A DNA stretch of 64,000 bases from Ferruginibacter sp. (GCF_028288465.1 NZ_JAQBNR010000005.1:124001-188000); one strand, 5' to 3'. Positions 1 to 9,891 are shown, numbered from the stretch's first letter. Made by a program: numbers and translations. Notes: generated from the letters alone by a model not told the origin.

Positions 1-1
1 C

Positions 2-1480
2 GGTCATGTGACTGGCTACATTCCAACAGAAGCTTATCCCGGCGGTTTGGCTTTATCAGGAAACAAACTAATCGTCACCAACCTGGAATCTGATGGATCT
101 AATGTAATTAGCGCCACAAAAGGCGCAAGACAAATTCATAACCAACTGGCTTCTGTCAGCATAATTCCGTTGCCGGATAAAACTGTATTGGCAAGATATA
201 CCCAGGAAGTGGCACAGCTCAGTCTGTTAAGCAGAACGGAACAACTACAGTTAATGCCGAGAGAAGGCATTGCTTCGGTGCCGGTACCGGAGCGGCTTGG
301 CGAGCCTTCGGTGTTTAAACATGTTATTTATATTATCAAGGAAAATAAAACGTACGACCAGGTTTTTGGTGACATGCCTGCCGGGAAAAATGATTCCTCG
401 CTGTGTATTTTTGGTGAAAGAGTAACACCCAACATGCATGCACTGGCAAAAAAATATGGCTGGATGGATGATTATTACGCCTCCGGTAAATCATCTGCCG
501 AAGGGCACCAATGGACGGATGCTGGGATGGTATCTGATTATGTGGAGAAGAATGTGAGGGCATGGATAAGAAGCTATCCTCACCGCCAGGAAGATGCGCT
601 GGTGTACAATAAAAATGGTTTCATTTGGAACCAGGCACTTGATCATGGAAAGACGGTGCGTATTTATGGCGAAGCCTGTAAAACAGAATATGATGAAAAG
701 AGAGACTGGCTTAGTTTGTATACGGATTACACAGCCGGCAATAAACCCAACTGGCACAACGGTAGCACCATTGCGAGAGTTCGCCCGGTAATTCATCCAA
801 CTTATCCCGATTGCGACAATATTAATTTTACTGATCAGCAGCGGGCGGATTTATTTATGGAGGAGTGGAAACAATTTGACTCGGCAGGCCAGTTGCCCAA
901 CCTGATGGTGTTGAGTTTACCCAACGACCACAGCGCCGGCACATCTCCTTCTTTTCCCACGCCCAGCGCCATGGTGGCCGATAATGACCTGGCTGTCGGC
1001 CGCATTGTTGATATGGTTAGCAAAAGCAAATTCTGGGATTCAACTGTTATTTTTATTACGCAGGATGATTCGCAAAGTGGCTGGGATCATATCTCTGCCT
1101 ACCGAACCATTGGTTTAACCATCAGCCCTTACAGCAGTGGAAAACTCGTGACTGCCAACTACAATCAAACCTCTATGCTGAGAACGATAGAGCAAATACT
1201 GGGCGTGCCGCCCATGAATATTATGGATGGTACGGCCCGCCTGATGATGGATTGTTTTACCACTCAAAAAGATACCTCAGCTTATACTTATTTACCTAAC
1301 AATATTCCCTTGAACCAGATGAATAAAGACCTTAAAACCTTACAGGGAAAGGCAAGAAAATACGCATTGCAATCGCAGGAAGAAGTGTTTAATGAAGTGG
1401 ATGGGGGAGAAGATGATGCGATGAACCGCATTCTTTGGTTTTATGCAAAGGGAGAGGAGAAGTATCCGGGGACGAAGTGA
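2..1480 (+). CDS. Phosphoesterase family protein (YncE/alkaline-phosphatase-like), 5' truncated by window edge
   Basis: The frame is already open at base 2 and the first possible start is a GTG at 8, so the true N-terminus lies outside the window. The visible first 90 residues fit the tail of a beta-propeller (YncE-like) domain. From about residue 103 the chain carries the phosphoesterase (PF04185-type) opening HVIYIIKENKTYDQVFGDM, followed by SAEGHQW near 163, LSLPNDHSAG near 303 and FITQDDSQSGWDH near 350, which supply metal- and substrate-binding residues of the alkaline phosphatase superfamily. Bacteroidetes proteins joining a propeller to this domain are annotated as bifunctional YncE/alkaline phosphatase family proteins and are usually secreted; the exact phosphoester substrate is unknown. 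The frame ends cleanly with TGA. The family is secure; the reaction is not. Confidence 0.85.
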   Translation, partial: GHVTGYIPTEAYPGGLALSGNKLIVTNLESDGSNVISATKGARQIHNQLASVSIIPLPDKTVLARYTQEVAQLSLLSRTEQLQLMPREGIASVPVPERLGEPSVFKHVIYIIKENKTYDQVFGDMPAGKNDSSLCIFGERVTPNMHALAKKYGWMDDYYASGKSSAEGHQWTDAGMVSDYVEKNVRAWIRSYPHRQEDALVYNKNGFIWNQALDHGKTVRIYGEACKTEYDEKRDWLSLYTDYTAGNKPNWHNGSTIARVRPVIHPTYPDCDNINFTDQQRADLFMEEWKQFDSAGQLPNLMVLSLPNDHSAGTSPSFPTPSAMVADNDLAVGRIVDMVSKSKFWDSTVIFITQDDSQSGWDHISAYRTIGLTISPYSSGKLVTANYNQTSMLRTIEQILGVPPMNIMDGTARLMMDCFTTQKDTSAYTYLPNNIPLNQMNKDLKTLQGKARKYALQSQEEVFNEVDGGEDDAMNRILWFYAKGEEKYPGTK

Positions 1481-1537
1481 CCCAATCACTTATGCCATAG
1501 AAGTCTTCAGGAATAGCCCATAAACTTCTTCGAACAG

Positions 1538-1837
1538 CTAGATTATGGAGCTTAAAATGCCAGGATAATAACAATCATTGTGGAATTGCAGCAAGCATTC
1601 TGCCATTTTGATTTTACAAGCGTTTAACTGAAAATCCTTTTGCCAGTAATTTAAATCTTTTCTAACAACATACTCGTCAATACATTTCTTTTCATCATTT
1701 GTTAGAGCCGTGAATTTATCTACCTCATTTGGCAAAGGATATTTATAATGTGCCTGATTAATAAGATTAACTATCTCATCAATTTTTTTAGGTAAAATAT
1801 CTGAGAAAAATTTCGAATTGTTTTCAAAATTTAGCTT
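1538..1837 (-). pseudogene. Start-less reading frame, possible remnant of a small protein gene
   Basis: A 100-codon frame on the minus strand is open between two stops but contains no ATG; the only usable starts are a TTG or other rare codons. The translation looks protein-like (KKIDEIVNLINQAHYKYPLP and KMAECLLQFHNDCYYPGILS) with balanced composition and predicted helices, unlike a random frame. I do not recognise the family. It sits between two convergent genes with no visible promoter. It could be a decayed gene that lost its 5' end, or a real gene with a non-ATG start. Confidence 0.35.
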
Positions 1838-1984
1838 TTAAAAGTTGGTGTTTAATGCGATAATCGCCTGTTGTACGGATTGCATGGCTGATAATTTATT
1901 TTCAAAATTCCAGCATTTTATTTACTTGAAAAAATTAAAAAACGTTTTTAAAAGCGCAATATGTCTATACTTATTGGTCAGAAA

Positions 1985-3115
1985 CTATTTCTTCAAATAA
2001 ACCGTTTTCCCCGTCTTCGCAGATTCCCTTGCGGCTTCTAAAATCCTCACCACGGTTACATTTGTTTTCAACGCATAAACGCCATTTTCAGGAACTTTTA
2101 TTTTGTTATGCACCACGTCGGCAAAATAACTAAACGGGTCTTCATACACCGGTACTTCGGCGGCAGTTACCACGCGGCTGTGTTCTTTGGCATCCTTCTC
2201 TGCCCTCAATCGCATGTCGGTATTATTTACCGTAATTACATACCCGGTTTGCCCGTACACCTCCATGTCTTTTCTGCCAAAGGGCCAGTTCCAGGAAGCT
2301 TGTATAATACATTGTGCTGTTGGATAGCTCACCACAATAGTCGCTTCATCATCTACCTTTGGATAGATGGCGGGTTTAAATTGTTGTGTTACCGCAGTAA
2401 CGGAAATGGGTTGTTCGCCCTTCATTAAATAAGTCATCAGGTTGGCGCCATAGCAACCAAAATCTATCAGCGCACCGCCACCGTTTTGTACCGGATCAGT
2501 AAGCCAGTCAAAAAATTCTTTGTTTACATTAATTTCTTTTGGTCCCTGGTGACCATCGTGTATTACGACCTTTTTAATTGGGCCAATATAATTGCTGTCG
2601 TTCGTCAGTTCATAAGCTTTCACTGTAGATGGATACCAGGAAGTTTCAAAATCGGTCAGTAGTTGAATATTGTTTTTTGTAGCCAGCTCCTGCATCTTTA
2701 CGGCCTGCGCCAAGGTCGTTGCCAGGGGCTTTTCAACCATTACATGAATGTGCCGCGGAGCACAGGCTTCCACAACTTCCATGTGCTGCAATATGGAGCC
2801 AAAAGCCACAACAGCTTCGGGTTTTACCGCATCCAGCATTTTACCCAAGTCGTGGTAAATTAATTTTGAATCCAGACCATATTGTTTGGCGTATCGCTGC
2901 GCTAATTCATCGTTGGGTTCGTAAATGCCAATCAATACCATGTCGGGCTTCTTCCTGCTTAACAGCCAGGCCACGTGGCCATGCGTAATACCGGCAACGG
3001 CTACCCGAAGCGGTGCTGTACTGGTTGACTGGGCATGAGCCGGCAAAACGGCTATGCTGTTAACAGCAATAAAAAGTAATATAAAAATATAGCGGGAAAA
3101 CCTGGTTGTATTCAT
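1985..3115 (-). CDS. Secreted Gfo/Idh/MocA family oxidoreductase
   Basis: The protein of 376 residues begins with a signal peptide (hydrophobic segment around 9-25, then AHAQS), so it acts in the periplasm or is exported. After it comes an N-terminal Rossmann domain (VAVAGITHGHVAWLL at about 38-52 in place of the usual GxGxxG), the MVEKPLA motif near 132 that is the family hallmark (EKP, with the catalytic or substrate-contacting lysine), and a C-terminal alpha/beta domain containing GGGALIDFGCYGANL. Gfo/Idh/MocA enzymes use bound NAD(P) to oxidise or reduce sugars and inositols; Bacteroidetes export many of them, often for glycan modification. The substrate cannot be read from sequence. ATG at 3115 fits the signal peptide. 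It stands alone between the remnant downstream and a long spacer upstream. Confidence 0.88.
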   Translation of the reverse strand: MNTTRFSRYIFILLFIAVNSIAVLPAHAQSTSTAPLRVAVAGITHGHVAWLLSRKKPDMVLIGIYEPNDELAQRYAKQYGLDSKLIYHDLGKMLDAVKPEAVVAFGSILQHMEVVEACAPRHIHVMVEKPLATTLAQAVKMQELATKNNIQLLTDFETSWYPSTVKAYELTNDSNYIGPIKKVVIHDGHQGPKEINVNKEFFDWLTDPVQNGGGALIDFGCYGANLMTYLMKGEQPISVTAVTQQFKPAIYPKVDDEATIVVSYPTAQCIIQASWNWPFGRKDMEVYGQTGYVITVNNTDMRLRAEKDAKEHSRVVTAAEVPVYEDPFSYFADVVHNKIKVPENGVYALKTNVTVVRILEAARESAKTGKTVYLKK

Positions 3116-3959
3116 TCGGCAGTTATTGATGATTTATAATCGTTTAGATAAAAATACAAAGTATTCTACACAAAGGAACAAAGAATACAACCGGTACAAA
3201 GTTCTATATTTCGCCGTTTCCTTTGTCTCCTTAGCCGTCGTTGTGTGTAAGAAAAAATAGTTTTAAATCATCCTCATTTTTAATACGGATTTTTATTTAT
3301 GCAGAATGCAATTTGCGGGGCGAAAGCTGTGCAAAACTAGACTGGTAACTTCGAAAAATACCCGTCTAAAAAGTTGCATAAGTGCCAACTGGATTTGTAT
3401 ATTTACACCATGAATTGAGAAGAAAGAATCTGTAAAAAGATGGATCAACTCAAAGCAGGAGCATCAGGTTTAGGAAGTACTACGGAACAAGCAATTGGAA
3501 AGTGGGAAAACAAATTTGGTGCTTTTTTTATGTGCCTATATGAACCAATTCTTGATTGAGCCAGTCAGGCGAATGTGGTTGACGCATGTTTTAAACTGTT
3601 GTACAGACTTGCCTGAAAAAATTCCTCTTTTTTTATTGTTTCACTACTGACGTACGATTCTTTTCGAACTGGACGCACTGCATTTTAACCTGTTCAACAA
3701 AGCTCCGCTTGCCCAATGGCTGCAGGATAGGAGTGGAAAGACCGGAGTAACCCTGGCGGCGGTTGCAAACCCCGCCAGCGGTTACGGAGGGCTTGCAACG
3801 GATAGCCGGAACCAAAGCCGATTGGCATGCCTCCGCTGAAAGCCCAGCCTGTACTGGAAAGTGTGGCTATTTTACGGCCTGTTTTTTCAATTTTTCCTCC
3901 TGTTCCAAATCCGCCAAAAGCGGCTATCTTTGCGGCTCTAAAAACAGACGAACAAGGGA
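3116..3959. other. 844-bp spacer upstream of lepA, with a possible decayed frame
   Basis: No convincing gene. On the plus strand a short frame without ATG at about 3654-3836 reads protein-like (HFNLFNKAPLAQWLQDRSG, then NPASGYGGLATDSRN) and is noticeably more GC-rich than the AT-rich stretch before it. A 39-codon ATG frame starts at 3441. Neither is recognised. The right end holds the lepA promoter. Confidence 0.4.
3925..3932 (+). promoter_or_regulatory. Bacteroidetes -7 promoter element for lepA
   Basis: TATCTTTG matches the Bacteroidetes sigma-ABfr -7 consensus TAnnTTTG exactly. It lies 27 bp before the lepA ATG, leaving a 5' leader of about 20 nt. No clear TTTG -33 element is seen at the ideal distance, so this rests on one box. 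Confidence 0.55.
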
Positions 3960-5750
3960 ATGAAGAATATTAGAAATTTTTGCATTATTGCACATATCGA
4001 TCACGGAAAAAGCACGCTGGCAGACCGTTTACTGGAATTTACCCATACCATCGGCGAAAGGGATATGCAGGCGCAGGTGCTGGACGATATGGATCTTGAA
4101 AGGGAAAAAGGTATTACCATAAAAAGTCACGCCATACAAATTAATTACAAATGGAAGGGCGAAGAATACGTGTTTAACCTGATCGATACACCCGGCCACG
4201 TGGATTTTAGCTATGAAGTGAGCCGTGCCCTGGCTGCCTGCGAAGGTGCCCTGTTGCTGGTGGATGCCAGCCAGGGAATACAGGCGCAAACCATCAGCAA
4301 TTTATACCTGGCGATAGACAATAACCTGGAGATCATTCCCGTGATCAACAAAATTGACATGGACGGCGCCATGATACCCGAGGTAACCGACCAGATTGTA
4401 GAATTGATTGGCTGCAAGGCAGAAGATATTTTGCTGGCCAGCGGCAAAAGTGGTATTGGTATTGAAGAGATATTGACCGCTATTATCGAACGCATTCCAC
4501 CGCCAAAAGGCGATCCGGAAGCACCACTACAAGCCTTAATTTTTGACAGCGTGTACAATTCCTTTCGCGGAATAATTGTTTATTACCGCGTGTTCAATGG
4601 CACATTAAAAAAGAACGATAAAATTAAATTCAGCAATACCGGGCTGGAATATGGAGCCGATGAGGTAGGCATTTTAAAAATGGGCCTTGCACCCAAAAAT
4701 GAAGTGCGGGCCGGCGATGTGGGCTACATTATTACAGGGATAAAAAATGCCCGTGAAGTAAAAGTGGGCGATACCATCACCACCATGATCAATGGTGCAA
4801 CGGAGTCCATCAAGGGTTTTCAGGATGTAAAACCGATGGTATTTGCAGGTATTTTTCCGGTTGAGACAGATGCTTTTGAAGAGCTGCGGGATTGTATGGA
4901 CAAGCTGCAATTGAACGATGCCTCGCTTACGTTTGAACTGGAAACATCCCAGGCTTTGGGCTTCGGTTTTCGCTGCGGATTTTTAGGCATGCTGCACATG
5001 GAAATTATCCAGGAGCGTCTGGAAAGGGAGTTTAACCAAACCGTAATCACCACTGTACCCAACGTAAGTTTTATTGCCACCACCACCAAGGGCGAAGTGA
5101 TTACCGTAAACAATCCTACGCAAATGCCCGACCCGAGCCGCATAGAAAAGATTGAAGAACCTTTTATCCGGGCACAAATGATCAGCAAGCCGGAATACAT
5201 TGGCAACATCATGACGTTATGCATCAGCAAACGCGGCGTGCTGGTAAGCCAGGGTTACCTTACACCAACAAGGGTAGAACTGAGTTTTGATATGCCTTTA
5301 ACGGAAATCGTTTTTGATTTTTACGACCGCTTAAAAAGTATCACCCGTGGTTATGCCTCTTTTGATTATCATCCGATTGAATATCGCCCGAGTGATATTG
5401 TGAAGATGGATATTTTATTAAATGGCGATAAACTGGATGCGTTGAGCGCCCTGATTCACCGTGCGAGAGCGCATGAATTTGGCCGTAAATTATGTGAAAA
5501 ATTAAAAGAACTGTTGCCGCGTCAGCAGTTCCAGATTGCCATACAGGCCAGCATAGGCGCCAAAGTAGTGGCCCGCGAAAACATCAGCGCCATCCGAAAA
5601 GATGTTACCGCCAAATGTTACGGTGGTGATATCAGCCGTAAACGCAAACTGCTGGAAAAACAGAAAGAAGGTAAAAAAAGAATGAAGCAGATAGGCAACG
5701 TAGAAGTACCGCAGGAAGCGTTTTTGGCGGTATTGAAGTTGAATGATTAA
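3960..5750 (+). CDS. lepA: Elongation factor 4 (LepA), back-translocating GTPase
   Basis: The 596-residue length is typical of LepA. All GTPase boxes are present: AHIDHGKST (11-19), DTPGHVDF (76-83) and NKID (130-133), with the [12 protein letters not shown] switch region at about 43-54. The remainder matches domains II, III, V and the LepA-specific C-terminal domain ([13 protein letters not shown], then the lysine-rich end [20 protein letters not shown]). LepA binds the ribosome and assists translation or initiation under stress such as high salt or low temperature. The ATG start is set by the conserved [16 protein letters not shown] opening and by the TATCTTTG promoter 27 bp upstream. It appears monocistronic. 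Confidence 0.98.
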   Translation: MKNIRNFCIIAHIDHGKSTLADRLLEFTHTIGERDMQAQVLDDMDLEREKGITIKSHAIQINYKWKGEEYVFNLIDTPGHVDFSYEVSRALAACEGALLLVDASQGIQAQTISNLYLAIDNNLEIIPVINKIDMDGAMIPEVTDQIVELIGCKAEDILLASGKSGIGIEEILTAIIERIPPPKGDPEAPLQALIFDSVYNSFRGIIVYYRVFNGTLKKNDKIKFSNTGLEYGADEVGILKMGLAPKNEVRAGDVGYIITGIKNAREVKVGDTITTMINGATESIKGFQDVKPMVFAGIFPVETDAFEELRDCMDKLQLNDASLTFELETSQALGFGFRCGFLGMLHMEIIQERLEREFNQTVITTVPNVSFIATTTKGEVITVNNPTQMPDPSRIEKIEEPFIRAQMISKPEYIGNIMTLCISKRGVLVSQGYLTPTRVELSFDMPLTEIVFDFYDRLKSITRGYASFDYHPIEYRPSDIVKMDILLNGDKLDALSALIHRARAHEFGRKLCEKLKELLPRQQFQIAIQASIGAKVVARENISAIRKDVTAKCYGGDISRKRKLLEKQKEGKKRMKQIGNVEVPQEAFLAVLKLND

Positions 5751-5845
5751 GAAGTAGTCTGGACCCCTAAATCCCCCAGATTGGCATTTTGGAGTTCGCA
5801 GTTTTGGAGTAATTTTCTTGACATGGTGTTTGAGCGAAAAAAATT

Positions 5846-5920
5846 TTGGTCCGGGCTAAGAAGCTTTGTGAATCATTGTTGCATCGCCCTCTTGTACAAA
5901 GACAGCTTTGATGAACTTTT
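5846..5920. repeat. Intergenic repeat, copy 1 (second copy at 19183-19260)
   Basis: The stretch TTTTGGTCCGGGCTA, then GTTGCATCGCCCTCTTGTAC and CAGCTTT, recurs near 19183 in the same order and spacing. The outer parts pair with each other (AGCTTTGT near 5862 with ACAAAGACAGCT near 5897), so both copies can form a hairpin. Both lie between genes. No coding frame runs through it. Confidence 0.6.
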
Positions 5921-6015
5921 TATTAGAGCGGGTGTCATGCAGATGTGGTAACTCCAATCAGCAGGTTCATTTTTTAATTTAAATTTTTTACTTTTCACTT
6001 TAAATATCTTCCACA

Positions 6016-6390
6016 ATGAGCAAGCTCTCTTTAGACTCCGACATGATGTTCGAAATTACTGCCCGCTTTATTGCAAAGGGCAGTGATGCGCCTGTAACCG
6101 GGGATCCTTACAGGGTAAGGCTTTTCGACAAGGATATATTCGACAACGATTTTATTGGTGAAAGCGGAATTGATAGCAATGGATATGCTAAAATTGCCTT
6201 TCGCCACCAGGCATTTGGCGACCTGGCGAACATAGAAACCTTCCCTGATTTTTACTTTGTAGTGTACAAAAACGATGTGCCTGTTTTTCAAAGCCAGGTA
6301 ATGCAGGATATTGATCTTGAAACCATTCAGCAATATAAAAAAGGAGAAGGAGAAGTAGTTGATTTGGGAACTTATTTGATTGATGCCTGA
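6016..6390 (+). CDS. Hypothetical small beta-rich protein (C2/transthyretin-like guess)
   Basis: A 124-residue protein without signal peptide or membrane segment. Alternating hydrophobic residues (FEITARFIAKG, YRVRLFDKDIFDNDFIGES, FYFVVYKNDVPVFQSQV) suggest a beta-sandwich, and the LFDKD/DNDFIGES pattern recalls acidic loops of C2-like domains; that is a guess, not an identification. The ATG at 6016 follows an AT-rich leader. Its last 19 bases overlap the end of the convergent gene that follows. Function unknown. Confidence 0.6.
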   Translation: MSKLSLDSDMMFEITARFIAKGSDAPVTGDPYRVRLFDKDIFDNDFIGESGIDSNGYAKIAFRHQAFGDLANIETFPDFYFVVYKNDVPVFQSQVMQDIDLETIQQYKKGEGEVVDLGTYLIDA

Positions 6391-6863
6391 TTAATTTTTC
6401 CCGTCATCCAGGCATTTTTTATCGATCCGCTCAGTTGCGGATTTTTTTGCAAGCTATCCTGCCCGGCTGGTTGCGAAATCATAACAGTGTCGCCAATCAA
6501 AGTATTTTTTTCATTCGTGCTCATGTTTGCTAAGTCGGGTTCTCCTTTTGTTGTACAACAGGAAAATAAAATAGTGCCGAAAGCGAGTAAGCTGGCTGCT
6601 AAAAAGCATTTCCATAAGGGCAGCGACATGCTAAAAATAGTTTCGGGTAAGTGGATGGCAAATGGTTGTACCTGGCCGGTTCTAAATCTGCCACAAACTT
6701 TTTCTTCCTTTTTATCAGTGAAGTAATGCTGTACTTCGTCATCAGTCAAACCCGAAAAGTCAATTACTGATTTCCCACATACATCGCAATATCGTCCGTT
6801 TTGATTTGGCGCCATATCCATCCAGGATTGGTTGCAGGGTTTGGGAATACTTATCTTGAGCAT
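6372..6863 (-). CDS. Hypothetical membrane-anchored protein with N-terminal Cys motif
   Basis: The 163-residue protein opens with PCNQSWMDMAPNQNGRYCDV, then CGKSVIDFSGLTDDEV and CGRF, a pattern common in Bacteroidetes proteins in which the N-terminal cysteines (C11, C26, C29, C57) probably bind a metal or form a small knuckle. One membrane segment follows at about 83-102 (WKCFLAASLLAFGTILFSCC), then a polar Ser/Asn/Gln-rich tail. The role is unknown; the architecture would place a cytoplasmic sensor-like head on a membrane anchor. It converges on and overlaps the preceding gene by 19 bp. ATG at 6863. Confidence 0.65.
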   Translation of the reverse strand: MLKISIPKPCNQSWMDMAPNQNGRYCDVCGKSVIDFSGLTDDEVQHYFTDKKEEKVCGRFRTGQVQPFAIHLPETIFSMSLPLWKCFLAASLLAFGTILFSCCTTKGEPDLANMSTNEKNTLIGDTVMISQPAGQDSLQKNPQLSGSIKNAWMTGKINQASIK

Positions 6864-6954
6864 GTTAACGTTTTACTCAAACTGGATGCAATATTTTTTT
6901 CTATTGCATAATTATCACAAATTCTTTTGGTTGAAACAGATAAATTAAATGCAG

Positions 6955-8187
6955 CTAGTTGCTAATTGATGGCGTCCAGTAATTTCCAGATAAAATAATC
7001 AGGTTAAATAGTTTAATGGTGTTATCGTAGTAATCGAATTGCTCCAGTTTAAAACCAACAATGTAATCCCACAGCTTATTAAGCCAGGCCTGGTTTTTAG
7101 CGTCTACCATAGCCGCGACAGCAAACGAACTGATGAAACTCAACGCTTCGAAGTTGCGCTTTCGCATATCATCGCCCTGCAGTGTATACCCTGCAGAAAT
7201 ATTATCCGGATTGTCTTCCGTTGTGCTGCGTATCCAGGCATTGATTTTTGCTGCGAATGCTTTTGAACGTTTGTCGCCGTTTACAATATAGTCGGTAGCA
7301 ATACGCCAGGGAACCCGGCAGGCATTGTAATTATAACTACCATCATGTCTCGACTCCAGATAGCTGGCTCTTGCCGGTCCCGGCCTCGAATGGATGTGTT
7401 GAATAAAATCCGGCACCAGCCCGGCATCGGGACTGTATTGTTTTTGTAACAGAGAAAACAACTTGTAATTTTTGTCAATCACTTTATCCCAGAATTCACT
7501 ATCAATCACTTTTTTGAATGCCTTAAAATGCGCAGGCATAAAATCTGAGGAACGCATATCAAAATAATCCCTGCTGCCCGGCTCTATCGCATTGCTCAAT
7601 AATACTGAGAAGGTGATTGGGTTAATTTCGTGCTGCATGATAGCGCCCAGCATTGCCTTTGCTTCGCTTAAATAAGGAATGCTTCCCTTGCTTCCCCATT
7701 GTGCATCCGCAAGCAGCAAGGAATAAGCAATGTCCAAATCGCCATCAGAAGCGGAACTACCATCTGCATCGGCGAATGAATTGGTTTGTGCCCATGCCAT
7801 CAAATATTTACTGTTGGTACTTGGATGGCTGCGGTAGTAATTATACAATCCATCATATATTGTTTGTGCTGCAGTATCCTGCCCGGCAATCAGGGCAATG
7901 ATGATCATACCATAACCCTGGCCTTCAGAAACGCTTTTGTATTTACCCGTTGCATCTCCCGTCCAAATATAATACTGGTTCTTGCTGGCGTTGCTGCGGA
8001 GGTAGCGGTGCTTCCAGTTATAGTAGAAAGATGTTACAGATTCGTCGGCTTGTTGTTGTGAAATATGGCTGGGAGTAATGACGTCTTCAGAATAATGAAC
8101 GTGTTGGGGAAATGGCTTCGATGGTGTTTGAGCTGATGAAACAACATTAAGAAACAGGAGGTAAAAAAATGTCAGAACGGTTTTCAT
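6955..8187 (-). CDS. Secreted glycoside hydrolase family 8 (endoglucanase/chitosanase type)
   Basis: The 410-residue protein has a signal peptide (1-19, ending SSAQ). The GH8 fold is shown by SEGQGYGM at 87-94, where Glu88 is the proton donor, and by the family signature ASDGDLDIAYSLLLADAQW at 146-164, in which Asp148 and Asp150 lie in the catalytic cleft. GH8 enzymes are inverting (alpha/alpha)6-barrel hydrolases acting on beta-1,4-glucan, chitosan, lichenan or xylan; Bacteroidetes members also act as reducing-end xylosidases. Substrate cannot be decided here. No cellulose synthase genes are adjacent, so a role in cellulose export is not supported. A single gene followed upstream by an unrelated exported protein. 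Confidence 0.92.
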   Translation of the reverse strand: MKTVLTFFYLLFLNVVSSAQTPSKPFPQHVHYSEDVITPSHISQQQADESVTSFYYNWKHRYLRSNASKNQYYIWTGDATGKYKSVSEGQGYGMIIIALIAGQDTAAQTIYDGLYNYYRSHPSTNSKYLMAWAQTNSFADADGSSASDGDLDIAYSLLLADAQWGSKGSIPYLSEAKAMLGAIMQHEINPITFSVLLSNAIEPGSRDYFDMRSSDFMPAHFKAFKKVIDSEFWDKVIDKNYKLFSLLQKQYSPDAGLVPDFIQHIHSRPGPARASYLESRHDGSYNYNACRVPWRIATDYIVNGDKRSKAFAAKINAWIRSTTEDNPDNISAGYTLQGDDMRKRNFEALSFISSFAVAAMVDAKNQAWLNKLWDYIVGFKLEQFDYYDNTIKLFNLIILSGNYWTPSISN

Positions 8188-8263
8188 AATTCATTCTTTT
8201 AACCAGCTATCGCAGCAATCTTTTTAGTGAAATGAAAACAACTTACAGGTAAGCCGCTGCATT

Positions 8264-9274
8264 TTAATTCTCCGGTTTCACTTTCTTCTTTACCACTTTT
8301 GTTTTTTTAACAGAGGCGGGCGTTCCTGTTGCAGCTGCTTTTTCACCAGGCGAATCCTGTAATTTATCTTCTTCCAGGTTACCCTGCGTTTCCCTCAACG
8401 GGCTTGGTACGGGTTCCTTGCCTTCTGGCGTAATCTGGTTGAATACTTTTTCTACATGTATCCATTGTCCGTTCTTCCATTTAAACCCCTCGTAATCTCC
8501 GTCAGGTATCAGCGTCCACTTCTTTTTTGGTTCATTGCTTTCGCTTTCCAAATGCTCAAAAACAATCATGTCAAGGTCAGCATCGTAAGTCAGCCGTGGA
8601 CCGGTGGATTTTTTATACTCCATGATGTAACGGCTTACGGCCGGCTGTTTCACCGCATCATTGTCAAAACTAAAATAGCGGCCACCAAAAACGGGTTCAC
8701 CATCTTTAAAACTCAATACTTCAATTATTTTACGGTTACTGCGAATGTTGTTTTCATCGTATCCCAATAGGGTATAAAAATTTTGGTTAGCGCTTCTTGT
8801 TTCAATCATCCGGTAATATACAGCGCCAATCCAGCCCCTGTTGTCACCTACCGTATCACTGATATTGTCTGTAACATCTGACTTATCAATGAGTGGAAAT
8901 AATTTTAGAGAGCCATCCGTGGTCTTCATCTGGATGGCACCATGCTGGCGGATCACATTGTCGCTGATCACCATTTGCCAGGTAAAAATGCGGAAGCTGC
9001 TGTCGGGCGGATATAATTTTGAAATTGTTTCCAGGCTATCAAACGGGTAGCTGAATGAACCGGTTGTTTTCAATGCCCGTACAAACATTTTTGTAAAAAG
9101 ACTGTCCGCCTTAAAACGGTTTTGCGGGTTGATGGCCTGTATCATATCTTTCGCATACGTCTTTAAAGAGTCTTCTTTTTGCTGCAAAAAAACAGCATCA
9201 GTTTTATGCAGTCCCTGCGAAAAACACAATTGAACAAAAACAATACAACCAGCCAATACAAACAATTTCTTCAT
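8264..9274 (-). CDS. Hypothetical exported protein with Lys/Pro-rich C-terminus
   Basis: I take ATG 9274 (MKKLFVLAGCIVFVQLCFSQ), six codons inside the longest frame, because it gives a standard signal peptide cleaved after FSQ; Cys10 lies inside the hydrophobic core rather than in a lipobox. The body of about 300 residues is a mixed alpha/beta domain (FRIFTWQMVISDNVIRQHGA, then YYRMIETRSANQNFYTLLGY) and ends in a disordered tail KKTKVVKKKVKPEN. I do not recognise a named family; similar unannotated exported proteins are common in Chitinophagaceae. No operon partner. Confidence 0.65.
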   Translation of the reverse strand: MKKLFVLAGCIVFVQLCFSQGLHKTDAVFLQQKEDSLKTYAKDMIQAINPQNRFKADSLFTKMFVRALKTTGSFSYPFDSLETISKLYPPDSSFRIFTWQMVISDNVIRQHGAIQMKTTDGSLKLFPLIDKSDVTDNISDTVGDNRGWIGAVYYRMIETRSANQNFYTLLGYDENNIRSNRKIIEVLSFKDGEPVFGGRYFSFDNDAVKQPAVSRYIMEYKKSTGPRLTYDADLDMIVFEHLESESNEPKKKWTLIPDGDYEGFKWKNGQWIHVEKVFNQITPEGKEPVPSPLRETQGNLEEDKLQDSPGEKAAATGTPASVKKTKVVKKKVKPEN

Positions 9275-9345
9275 ACAATAAATGTAAAACAATACTTTAA
9301 CAAACAGGATAACAAGGGCTCCTGTGCTGTAAAATTAACGAAAGC

Positions 9346-9891
9346 TTACAGGCTTTTTGCAAAATCAATCAGGGAAGGATAGATAGCATCAATCCGTTTA
9401 TCCGGGCCGGTTACTTTGGGTTGAGTAGTGGGTAAAAAAATAGTTTTAGCACCTATGCCGCGGCCAAATTCCATATCGCTGAAATTGTTGCCCACCATGA
9501 TGGATTTCAAAAAATCAATATCTGTAAAATCTCGCTTTGCCTGTAAAGCCATGCCGGTATTGGGTTTTCGGTTGATACTGTCTGCATTTACATCAATGCA
9601 AAAATAGATGCTGTCAATTCTGCCGCCCGCTGCTTCAATTTCTTTTACCATCTGCTGGTGGACGATTTGCAAGTTTTCAGGTTTGGTAATACCGCGGCCA
9701 ACGCCCCGCTGGTTAGTGATAACGATGATATATTTAAAACGGCAGGCGAATATTTTTAACGCTTCTTTTACGCCTGCATAAAATGTAAAATCTTCCCAGG
9801 TATTCACATATCCGTCCACTTGTTCGTGGTTGATTACGCCATCCCTGTCTAAAAAAAGAGTCCAGCTATTGTCAATTAAAAACTGGCTCAT
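9346..9891 (-). CDS. gmhB: D-glycero-D-manno-heptose 1,7-bisphosphate 7-phosphatase
   Basis: A 181-residue HAD-superfamily histidinol-phosphatase-type protein. The nucleophile motif LFLDRDGVIN (Asp15, Asp17), VITNQRGVGRG (57-67) and the Lys plus MVGNNFSDMEFG (136-147) are present, which is the GmhB arrangement. It removes the 7-phosphate from heptose 1,7-bisphosphate in the cytosol. The start ATG overlaps the hddC stop by 4 bp (ATGA), so the two are translationally coupled. With hddA and gmhA nearby, the alpha (GDP-heptose) branch is indicated. Confidence 0.92.
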   Translation of the reverse strand: MSQFLIDNSWTLFLDRDGVINHEQVDGYVNTWEDFTFYAGVKEALKIFACRFKYIIVITNQRGVGRGITKPENLQIVHQQMVKEIEAAGGRIDSIYFCIDVNADSINRKPNTGMALQAKRDFTDIDFLKSIMVGNNFSDMEFGRGIGAKTIFLPTTQPKVTGPDKRIDAIYPSLIDFAKSL

